Part shown: positions 1-6,104 of the stretch, piece after piece | Numbering within the stretch: position 1 is the first letter of the stretch | How the letters are laid out: each line of letters starts with the position of its first letter | Assembly: GCF_051958935.1 (NCBI RefSeq) | Contig: NZ_JBQCFP010000097.1 | Span: 1 to 19,267 of the forward strand | Direction of reading: 5' to 3' | Source of the DNA: Dokdonella_A sp051958935 | Lineage (GTDB): Bacteria; Pseudomonadota; Gammaproteobacteria; Xanthomonadales; Rhodanobacteraceae | Length of the DNA stretch: 19,267 bases | Program-made: the position numbers and the translations under genes | Notes under the pieces: generated by a model | What the model saw: the letters and a program-made list of their open reading frames with translations, nothing else | Told to the model about the DNA's origin: nothing | The model's database searches: none

Positions 1-76
1 GACGCAGCCCAGGGACAACCCCGCATCGCGCGGCGATCCGTTGCACGCCGTCGAGTCGTTCGCACAAGGATCGATC

Positions 77-3000
77 ATGCGTCTGTTCGCCCGATTGTTC
101 GTCGCCCTCTGCCTGCCGTTCGCCGCGCACGCGGCCACCGATGTGCCCGTTCCCCTCGAGCCGTGGCGCGCCTGGGTCATGCACGAGCAGGAGTTCCACG
201 CCTGCCCGCTGATTTCGGGACATCAGGGCGCGCAGGCCGACGACTATCTCTGCGCCTGGCCGGGCGTGCTCGCGCTCGCCGCGGATGCGCACGGCGCGAG
301 CCTCGTGCAGCGCTGGCGGGTCGATGCGGAAAGCTGGATACCGCTGCCGGGCGACGCCGAGCACTGGCCGCAGCAGGTCAGCGTCGACGGCCAACCCGGT
401 GCGGTCGTCGACCACGACGGGCCGGCTCTGCGGCTCGCCGCGGGCAGCCATGAAATCCGCGCGCGCATTCCCTGGATCGAGCGGCCGCAGACCCTGCGCG
501 TGCCCGAGTCGATCGGCTTGCTGACGCTCGCGATCGACGGCAAGCCGATCACGCCGGTGCAGCGTGACGGCGAGGAAGTCACGCTCGGCCGCGCGGCGGT
601 CGAGGCGCCCGAGGCGGACAGCCTGCAGCTGCGCGTCTATCGCCGCCTCGACGACGGCGTGCCGGCGCGGCTCGCCACGCGCATCGAACTCGCGGTGTCG
701 GGACAGGCGCGCGAGGAACTGATCGGGCCGGCACTGCCGCCCGGTTTCGACCCGCTCTCGCTCGCGAGCACGTGGCCGGCGCGGCTCGATGCCGACGGCC
801 GGCTGCGCGTGCGCGTGCAGCCGGGCAGCGACACGCTCACGCTCGAGGCGCGTGCGCTCGCACCCATCGCGGCGATCGAGGCGAGCGTGCCCGCAGAGCC
901 GTGGCCGCAGCAGGAGATCTGGAGCTACGCCGCCGTGCCGCAGCTGCGCGTCAGCGTCGCCGAGGGTGAGATGCCGGTCGATCCCGCGCAGGCTCAGGTC
1001 CCGGCGGACTGGGCGCAGTTGCCCGCATTCGCGCTCGCCGACGGCGCCACGCTGAGCATCGGGCAGCGTTCGCGCGGACAGGATCCCGACGCGCAGAACC
1101 AGCTGCGCCTCGAGCGCGAGATGTGGCTCGACTTCGACGGCCGTGGCTGGTTCGCGCGCGATCGCGTGCGCGGCCGCATGTTGCGCGACTGGCGCCTCGA
1201 CGTCGCGCCGCCGTACGCGCTCGAACGCGCGCAGGCGGGCAACGATCCGCTGCTCGTCACGCGCGGTGCGCAGCCGGGCAGTACTGGCGTGGAATGGCGT
1301 TCGGGCGAGGTCGACCTCGGCGCCGGCCTTCGCATCGAGCCCTCGTCCGGCGCGTGGCCGGTCGCGGGCTGGCGCAGCCATTTCGACGGCATCTCGGCCA
1401 CCGTGCACCTCCCCGACGGCTATCGCCTGCTCGCCGCGCCGGGCGCGGATTTCGCGCGGGGCAGCTGGGTATCGGCGTGGACGCTCTACGACGTATTCGT
1501 CGCGGCGGTGCTCGCGCTGCTCGCGTGGCGCCTGTTCGGCCTCGCGGGCGTGCTGGTCGCGCTCGCCTACCTCGTGCTCGGATACCAGGAAGACGGCGCG
1601 CCGCGTTGGATACTCCTCGCCGCGTTCGGCCTCGCGCTCGCACTGCGTGCGATGCCGGCCGGTCGGCTCGCGACCGCGTTCGAATGGGCGAGGAGGGCCG
1701 CGCTGGCACTGCTCGTGCTGATTGCGCTGCCGTTCGTTGCCGGGCAGATGCGCGCAGCGCTGCACCCGCAACTCGAGGGGGACTTCGCGCACGGAGTCGA
1801 TTTCGATTTCGGCATGGCGCAGAAAGCGGCGGCACCAACGCCGCGCGCGCTCGACGAGGAGGTCGCCGAGGACGCGATGCAGGTCGAGGCGCCGACGTCG
1901 GCGCCGATGCCTTCGGCCATGCCGGCACCGGCCGCGCCGCCGCCGCCGGAACCCAACGCCGCGGGCGGCGCCTACCGTCACCGCGCGGCGCAGCAGAAGA
2001 TCGAGCGCTACAGCGAGTCGACCGTGCTGCAGACGGGCTCCGGCGAGCCGGGCTGGGCGCGCGGCCAGCGCTACGAGCTCGGCTGGAGCGGACGTGTGGT
2101 GCCGGAGCAGACGATGCGCCTCCTGATCGCGCCGTCATGGCTCGTGCGCCTCCTGCGCGTGCTGCTCGTCGCGCTGCTCGCCTGGCTCGTCGTGCGCCTG
2201 CTGCAGCCGGTCGTGCGGGCGTGGAAGGTACCGCCGCAGGTCGCGGCCGCGCTGCTGGTCGCGTTCTCGGCGCTGGCGATGCCGCAGGCGCAGGCGCAGG
2301 CGTTCCCGCCCGCGGAACTGCTCGAAGGCTTGCGTGCGCGCCTCACGCAGGCGCCCCGGTGTGCACCGGCATGCGCCGCCTACGCCAATGCGGAGATCGG
2401 CGCGCGTGGCGACGAGATCCGCATCGTCCTCGAAGCGCATGCGCTCGAACGCGTCGCGCTGCCGCTGCCGAGCGGCGCGCGCGACCTGGAGCTGCGCCGC
2501 ACTCTCCTCGACGGCGCCGCGCAGGACGGCCTCGCGCGCGTCGACGACGCGCTCTGGTTGACCGTGCCGCGTGGCGTGCACCGCATCGAACTCGCATTCG
2601 TCGCAGCGTCGGACAAGCTCTCGCTCGATTTCCCGCTGATGCCGCCGCGCGTCGCGTTCGATGGCGACGGCTGGGAGGCGAACGGCATCGAGGACGCGCA
2701 CCTTCTCACGCGCACGCTGTCGCTCGTGCGCACCCGTTCGAGCGGCGAGCAGGCGGTCGGCAGCACGCAGCAGTTCTCGCCGTACGTGCGCGTCGAGCGC
2801 ACGATCGACCTCGGCCTCGACTGGTCGGTCGAAACCGAAGTGACGCGCCTCGCGCCGCGCGAAGGCGGTTTCACCGTGGCCGTGCCCCTGCTCGAGGGCG
2901 AGCACGTGACGAGCGCGGCCTTCAAGGTCGAGAACGCGCGCATCGTCGCCGCTCTCGGCGACGGCATGCTCGCGACGAGCTGGCAGAGCAAGCTCGACAA

Positions 3001-4177
3001 GGCCGAACGGCTCACTCTCGTCGCACCGCCACTCGGCGAACGCGCCGAAACCTGGATCGTGCAGGTCGGGCCGAGCTGGCACCTCGAATCCTCGGGCGTG
3101 CCCGAGGTCGCCGCGTCGCCCGCGGACGAGCGCGGCACGCACCGCTACGAATTCCATCCGCTGCCCGGCGAAAAGCTCGAGCTCGCGGTGACACGGCCGG
3201 AAGCGGCGCAGGGCGCATCGCGCGCGATCGATGCCGCCTCACTCGTACGTACGGTCGGCCAGCGCGGATCGGACGTCGTGCTCACGTTGCGCATGCGCGC
3301 GAGCCGCGGCGGCGAACATGCGATCACGCTGCCGGCGGGGGCCGAACTCACCGGCAGCAGCCGCGACGGCCAGGCGCTCAACCTGCGCGTGCAGGATGGC
3401 AGGCTGAGCCTGCCGCTCGTGCCCGGCACGCACGTGTTCGAGGTGCGATGGCGCGACGACGAAGCCGCCGGCTTGCACGTGCGCTCGCCCGCGCTGTCGC
3501 TCGGCCTGCCGGCGGCGAATATCGACCTTGGCATCCTGCTGCCGCAGGACCGCTGGCTGCTCGCGACGTCGGGCCCGGCGACCGGCCCGGCCGTGCTGTA
3601 CTGGAGCGAGCTCATCGTCGCGCTGCTGCTCGCGGCAGCGCTCGGGCGCTCGCATCGCTCGCCCCTGAAAACCTGGCAGTGGCTGCTGCTCGCGCTCGGC
3701 TTCTCGACCTTCTCGTGGCTCGCGTTGCTCGTCGTCGCCGCGTGGTTGTTCGCACTCGACCTGCGCGCCCGGTCGGCGCCGCGGCAGTGGGTAGCGTTCA
3801 ATCTCGCCCAGGTCGGATTGCCGGTCCTCACGCTGTTCGCGCTGCTGTGCCTGCTCGCCGCGGTGCAGACGGGCCTCCTCGGCACGCCGGACATGGCGGT
3901 CGTCGGCAACGGCTCGCACGCCCATGCGCTGCGCTGGTTCGCCGATCGCAGCGAGGATGCACTGCCGATCGCGCACGCGATCAGCCTGCCGCTGTGGGTG
4001 CACAAGATCGCGATGCTCGCCTGGGCGCTGTGGCTCGCGAGTGCGCTGGTCGGCTGGCTGCGGCGTGGCTTCGAGGCGTGGAGTCGCGGTGGCTACTGGC
4101 GCCGCGCACCGAGGCCGGTCGTCGACGTGCCGCAGGTCGCTCCGCCCGCGATCGTTCCATCGGAGCCGGCGTCCTGA
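77..4177 (+). CDS. Large exported multi-domain inner-membrane protein, family not recognised
   Basis: A 1366-residue protein. I do not recognise its family and assign no function. The ATG at 77 is chosen because AAGGA lies 6-7 bases upstream and it opens with a clear signal peptide (RLFARLFVALCLPFAAHA, cleavage after AHA). The frame stays open upstream to the window edge with a TTG at 41, which would bury the signal. The order is: beta-rich periplasmic region to about residue 465; hydrophobic helices at about 466-505, 511-527 and 539-558; a Pro/Ala-rich linker at about 605-630; more helices at about 686-713 and 722-742, the last ending in AMPQAQAQA like a signal-peptidase site; a second periplasmic region to about 1170; and four C-terminal helices at about 1174-1332. 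prmC follows almost without a gap, so they are probably co-transcribed. A role in envelope maintenance or sensing is only a guess. Confidence 0.85.
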   Translation: MRLFARLFVALCLPFAAHAATDVPVPLEPWRAWVMHEQEFHACPLISGHQGAQADDYLCAWPGVLALAADAHGASLVQRWRVDAESWIPLPGDAEHWPQQVSVDGQPGAVVDHDGPALRLAAGSHEIRARIPWIERPQTLRVPESIGLLTLAIDGKPITPVQRDGEEVTLGRAAVEAPEADSLQLRVYRRLDDGVPARLATRIELAVSGQAREELIGPALPPGFDPLSLASTWPARLDADGRLRVRVQPGSDTLTLEARALAPIAAIEASVPAEPWPQQEIWSYAAVPQLRVSVAEGEMPVDPAQAQVPADWAQLPAFALADGATLSIGQRSRGQDPDAQNQLRLEREMWLDFDGRGWFARDRVRGRMLRDWRLDVAPPYALERAQAGNDPLLVTRGAQPGSTGVEWRSGEVDLGAGLRIEPSSGAWPVAGWRSHFDGISATVHLPDGYRLLAAPGADFARGSWVSAWTLYDVFVAAVLALLAWRLFGLAGVLVALAYLVLGYQEDGAPRWILLAAFGLALALRAMPAGRLATAFEWARRAALALLVLIALPFVAGQMRAALHPQLEGDFAHGVDFDFGMAQKAAAPTPRALDEEVAEDAMQVEAPTSAPMPSAMPAPAAPPPPEPNAAGGAYRHRAAQQKIERYSESTVLQTGSGEPGWARGQRYELGWSGRVVPEQTMRLLIAPSWLVRLLRVLLVALLAWLVVRLLQPVVRAWKVPPQVAAALLVAFSALAMPQAQAQAFPPAELLEGLRARLTQAPRCAPACAAYANAEIGARGDEIRIVLEAHALERVALPLPSGARDLELRRTLLDGAAQDGLARVDDALWLTVPRGVHRIELAFVAASDKLSLDFPLMPPRVAFDGDGWEANGIEDAHLLTRTLSLVRTRSSGEQAVGSTQQFSPYVRVERTIDLGLDWSVETEVTRLAPREGGFTVAVPLLEGEHVTSAAFKVENARIVAALGDGMLATSWQSKLDKAERLTLVAPPLGERAETWIVQVGPSWHLESSGVPEVAASPADERGTHRYEFHPLPGEKLELAVTRPEAAQGASRAIDAASLVRTVGQRGSDVVLTLRMRASRGGEHAITLPAGAELTGSSRDGQALNLRVQDGRLSLPLVPGTHVFEVRWRDDEAAGLHVRSPALSLGLPAANIDLGILLPQDRWLLATSGPATGPAVLYWSELIVALLLAAALGRSHRSPLKTWQWLLLALGFSTFSWLALLVVAAWLFALDLRARSAPRQWVAFNLAQVGLPVLTLFALLCLLAAVQTGLLGTPDMAVVGNGSHAHALRWFADRSEDALPIAHAISLPLWVHKIAMLAWALWLASALVGWLRRGFEAWSRGGYWRRAPRPVVDVPQVAPPAIVPSEPAS

Positions 4178-4182
4178 GCCAG

Positions 4183-5010
4183 GTGCGCGCCCTGCTGGCA
4201 GACGCCGCCGCGCGACTCGGCAGCGACGACGCGCGCGGCGAAGCGGAGCTGCTGCTCGCGCACGTGCTCGGCCGTACGCGCGCGTGGCTGTTCGCCTGGC
4301 CGGAACACGAAGCCGGCGCGGAGCAGGCGGACGCGTTCGAACGCCTCGTCGAGGCCCGCTGCGCGGGCGCGCCGGTCGCCTACCTGCTGGGCCGGCGCGG
4401 GTTCTGGTCGTTCGATCTAGCGGTGTCGCCGGCGGTGCTCATTCCGCGCCCGGAGACGGAGCTGCTGGTCGAACTCGCGCTCGAACGCGTGCCGGCGGGC
4501 GAGGACTGCGCGCTCGCCGACCTCGGCACCGGCTCGGGCGCGATCGCCCTCGCGCTCGCGCACGAGCGGCCGCATGCGCGCGTGGTCGCGACCGATGCGA
4601 GCGCAGCCGCGCTCGCGGTCGCGCACACGAACGCGCAGCGCCTCGGCATCGGCAACGTGCGCTTCGTGCACGGCGACTGGTACGCGCCGCTCGACGCGTC
4701 GCGCTTCGCGCTGGTCGTGTCGAACCCGCCGTACATCGCGGCGGACGATCCGCATCTCGCGCGCGGCGACCTGCGCCACGAGCCGCTCTCCGCGCTCGCC
4801 TCCGGCCACGACGGCCTCGACGCGATCCGCGCGATCGTCGCCGATGCACCCGCCCATCTGCTGCCGCAGGGCTGGCTGCTGATCGAGCACGGCTTCGAAC
4901 AAGGCGAGGCCGTGCGCGCGCTGTTCGCGCAGCGTGGTTTCACCGAGGTGCACAGCGTGCGTGACGTCGCCGGGCACGAGCGAGTGACGCTCGGCCGTCG
5001 CGGTCCCTGA
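4183..5010 (+). CDS. prmC: Peptide chain release factor N5-glutamine methyltransferase PrmC (HemK)
   Basis: Methylates the glutamine of the GGQ motif in release factors RF1 and RF2, using S-adenosylmethionine in the cytoplasm. It has the family layout: an N-terminal helical substrate domain, the RPETE motif (residues 89-93 from the GTG start), the SAM-binding DLGTGSGA loop (113-120), and the catalytic NPPY signature (181-184, bases 4723-4734) that binds the glutamine amide. At 275 residues it has the usual family length. The start is uncertain. GTG 4183 is the first conventional start codon, but the only good Shine-Dalgarno (GGAG, 4162-4165) is 17 bases away. That site is ideally spaced for CTG 4174, which would overlap the upstream stop as CTGA and give the N-terminus MSQVRALL. 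The close spacing implies co-expression with the large envelope gene. Confidence 0.95.
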   Translation: MRALLADAAARLGSDDARGEAELLLAHVLGRTRAWLFAWPEHEAGAEQADAFERLVEARCAGAPVAYLLGRRGFWSFDLAVSPAVLIPRPETELLVELALERVPAGEDCALADLGTGSGAIALALAHERPHARVVATDASAAALAVAHTNAQRLGIGNVRFVHGDWYAPLDASRFALVVSNPPYIAADDPHLARGDLRHEPLSALASGHDGLDAIRAIVADAPAHLLPQGWLLIEHGFEQGEAVRALFAQRGFTEVHSVRDVAGHERVTLGRRGP

Positions 5011-5249
5011 GCCTTGGCCCTTTTGCCGCGAAAACCCCGCGCCTGCACGGGCGCTGACCGGTCGCGGCCTTCCGCGGGCCCGATGTGTGCGCCAGTTCTC
5101 AGTGCGCGTGTGCACCGGTCGAACTGGCGAGCGTTGGCCCGCACACGGAACGCGATGGCCGCTTTCGTGAAGATGTGCATCACCTGCACGGCGCCCCCGC
5201 GCCGCGGCACAAAAGCAAGCCCCGAACCGCGTCGCGCGTGAGCGCCACG
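5011..5249 (+). other. Structured intergenic segment downstream of prmC
   Basis: I see no convincing protein gene here; the short open frames have poor starts and coding character. The segment holds several perfect inverted repeats. CGGGC 5048-5052 pairs with GCCCG 5078-5082 and encloses CGCGG 5063-5067 with CCGCG 5072-5076. GCCAGTTC 5091-5098 pairs with GAACTGGC 5121-5128 and encloses GTGC 5102-5105 with GCAC 5112-5115. GTGCA 5175-5179 pairs with TGCAC 5185-5189, and GGCGC 5190-5194 with GCGCC 5199-5203. It could be the 3' UTR of prmC or the 5' part of a longer non-coding RNA ending at 5381. The conserved cores of RNase P RNA, tmRNA and 4.5S RNA are not present. Confidence 0.4.
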
Positions 5250-5381
5250 CACCGGACCTTTCCAATCAGGTCCCGGAATCGTCCCGCCGGATGCGGGACC
5301 AGGGAACGAGCCATGGAAGGTGGCCAGGGACGGTATTGCGCCTAGCGTGTCCATGCCCCCGCGCGAGCGGGGGTTTTTTTT
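5250..5381 (+). ncRNA. Candidate CsrA/RsmA-sequestering small RNA (RsmY/RsmZ-like)
   Basis: About 130 bases with six GGA triplets at 5254, 5275, 5289, 5303, 5315 and 5328, the last five spaced 12-14 bases apart. Three match the ANGGA pattern favoured by CsrA/RsmA (5301-5305, 5313-5317, 5326-5330). Two GGAs sit in hairpin loops: GTCCCGC 5281-5287 pairs with GCGGGAC 5293-5299 around loop CGGAT, and GCCA 5310-5313 pairs with TGGC 5321-5324 around loop TGGAAGG. A further hairpin, GGACC 5254-5258 with GGTCC 5269-5273, precedes them. The element ends at a strong intrinsic terminator. In Rsm/Csr regulation such RNAs titrate the translational repressor. The 5' end is a guess: I found no clear promoter and no GacA-type palindrome upstream. 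The alternative is that this is simply the structured 3' end of the prmC transcript. Confidence 0.5.
5356..5381 (+). terminator. Strong intrinsic (rho-independent) terminator
   Basis: CCCCCGC at 5356-5362 pairs perfectly with GCGGGGG at 5367-5373 around a GCGA (GNRA-type) tetraloop and is followed by eight T residues, 5374-5381. The orientation is plus-strand only, because the T tract lies to the right. It ends either the prmC transcript or the candidate small RNA just upstream. Confidence 0.93.
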
Positions 5382-5403
5382 AGTGGGAGGGGCGGGCGAT
5401 GCT

Positions 5404-5435
5404 GGGGACTGGGGACTGGGGACTGGGGGCTGGGG
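5404..5435 (+). repeat. GGGGACT heptamer array with G-quadruplex potential
   Basis: Five runs of four or five G's (5404-5407, 5411-5414, 5418-5421, 5425-5429, 5432-5435) are separated by ACT, ACT, ACT and CT. This is an uninterrupted tandem heptamer and a textbook four-tetrad quadruplex motif on the plus strand. It lies 22 bases after the terminator's T tract. I recall similar short GGGGACT arrays between genes in Xanthomonadaceae, but that has not been checked here. Confidence 0.8.
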
Positions 5436-5484
5436 CTGAGAGGCTGAGGCGCGCCGAGTGTGCAATGCGCCAGCAAAGCAATGC

Positions 5485-5512
5485 CGTCATTCCGGCGAAA
5501 GCCGGAATCCAG
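5485..5512 (+). repeat. REP-like extragenic palindrome, copy 1
   Basis: A 28-base element that begins CGTCATTCCGGC and ends GCCGGAATCCAG. ATTCCGGC pairs with GCCGGAAT around a GAAA loop. It belongs to a family of extragenic palindromes common in Xanthomonadales and some other Proteobacteria. Related copies lie at 5871-5898, 5923-5948 (inverted) and 7635-7662 (inverted). Confidence 0.85.
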
Positions 5513-5529
5513 CTCTTCGTGTCGATGGG

Positions 5530-5870
5530 GCTGAAGACGTGGGGGCCACCGCACCAGGCTTCTTTCGCCCTCCGCGGCGCTGTCGCCAGGTTCCGCTCGC
5601 CTCGGCGGCGAGCGGGTGTCTTCTCTTTGCTTGCCCAAAGAGAAGGCACCAAGAGAAAGGGCACCCCGCGTCGCCGCCCGCGAGGCTTCGCCTCGCGGGT
5701 TCGCGGTCGTCGGCCGGGTGCGCCGACAGCGCATCCCTGCGCCGACGGCGCACGGCGCGCGATCCCTCGCGCGCCCCCTTCGGGCCATTTCGGCCGCCGC
5801 CCGCCGGCGCCGAGGGGACCCCGGTGGAGCACAAGCAAGAGCGAAAGGAGCAAAAAAGTGGAACCTTCCC
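5530..5870. repeat. Interspersed intergenic repeat block
   Basis: No convincing gene. The block contains a perfect 10-base inverted repeat, CTTCTCTTTG 5620-5629 with CAAAGAGAAG 5636-5645; a perfect 10-base hairpin, CCCGCGAGGC 5677-5686 with GCCTCGCGGG 5690-5699 around TTC; and further GC-rich palindromes to about 5790. Several overlapping open frames cross it on both strands and run straight through the neighbouring REP copies, which is typical of spurious translations of repeat DNA. From memory, the CTCTTTGCTTGC...CAAAGAGAAGG core recurs between genes in Xanthomonadaceae, often mis-annotated as small hypothetical proteins. I could not confirm this by search. Confidence 0.6.
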
Positions 5871-5898
5871 CGTCGTCCCGGCGAAATCCGGGATCCAG
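5871..5898 (+). repeat. REP-like extragenic palindrome, copy 2
   Basis: Same length as copy 1 and aligned over all 28 bases with a few substitutions: it begins CGTCGTCCCGGC, has GAAAT at the centre and ends CCGGGATCCAG. Together with the inverted copy 24 bases downstream it forms a head-to-head pair, the arrangement called REPIN or BIME in other bacteria. Confidence 0.8.
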
Positions 5899-5922
5899 CG
5901 TCCGAGGCCACGACGTGGGGGG

Positions 5923-5948
5923 CTGGATCCGGCTTTCGCCAGAATGAA
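5923..5948 (-). repeat. REP-like extragenic palindrome, copy 3 (inverted)
   Basis: On the minus strand it reads TCATTCTGGCGAAAGC followed by CGGATCCAG, matching copy 1 apart from small changes. It faces copy 2 across 24 bases, so the two could fold into one long hairpin. Confidence 0.8.
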
Positions 5949-5954
5949 GACGCA

Positions 5955-6000
5955 CGAGGAATGGACGCGTGGAATGACGACACGTGCGGAATGACGAAGC
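5955..6000 (+). repeat. Imperfect short tandem repeats containing GGAATG
   Basis: Three consecutive units of about 15-18 bases share an ACGxxxGxGGAATG(A)CG pattern (around 5951-5966, 5965-5978 and 5979-5996). They appear to be decayed remains of the same repeat island. No promoter or reading frame is evident. Confidence 0.45.
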
Positions 6001-6040
6001 ATGGTGGACCGCTCGGGCCGCGGTCGCCGGCACATGCCCT

Positions 6041-6063
6041 GTAGGAGCGGCTTGAGCCGCGAT
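6041..6063 (+). repeat. REP element of the GTAGGAGCGGCTTxAGCCGC type
   Basis: GTAGGAGCGGCTTGAGCCGC at 6041-6060, with GCGGC and GCCGC as the short stem, followed by GATG. This resembles the REP family well known from Pseudomonas and also found in Xanthomonadales, mobilised in trans by RAYT transposases. No RAYT gene is in the window. Confidence 0.75.
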
Positions 6064-6069
6064 GTTCGT

Positions 6070-6099
6070 CGACGAAAAGGCGCTCGCGCGCCTTCGTCG
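6070..6099. repeat. Hairpin beyond the 3' end of the beta-helix gene
   Basis: The arms 6070-6083 (CGACGAAAAGGCGC) and 6088-6099 (GCGCCTTCGTCG) pair with a two-A bulge around TCGC. It begins six bases beyond the minus-strand stop at 6105. No T tract follows on either strand, so it is more likely the second half of the adjacent REP unit, or an mRNA-stabilising stem, than an intrinsic terminator. Confidence 0.55.
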
Positions 6100-6104
6100 G
6101 ATGG

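Noticed and set aside
1123..4182. Long plus-strand frame fused upstream of prmC
   Set aside because: Arg/Ala-rich shadow of the large envelope gene in another frame. Homology to PrmC begins only near 4174-4183.
5014..5241. 75-codon plus-strand ORF after prmC
   Set aside because: TTG start without a Shine-Dalgarno, no recognisable composition, and it overlaps several perfect RNA-type hairpins.
5040..5381. RNase P RNA, tmRNA, 4.5S RNA or a c-di-GMP riboswitch
   Set aside because: Size and hairpin density prompted the comparison, but the conserved cores I know for these RNAs are not present, and no gene follows in the right orientation for a riboswitch.
5530..5870. Insertion sequence or prophage remnant
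   Set aside because: No transposase, integrase or phage reading frame, no terminal inverted repeats bounding a gene, and no visible target-site duplication.
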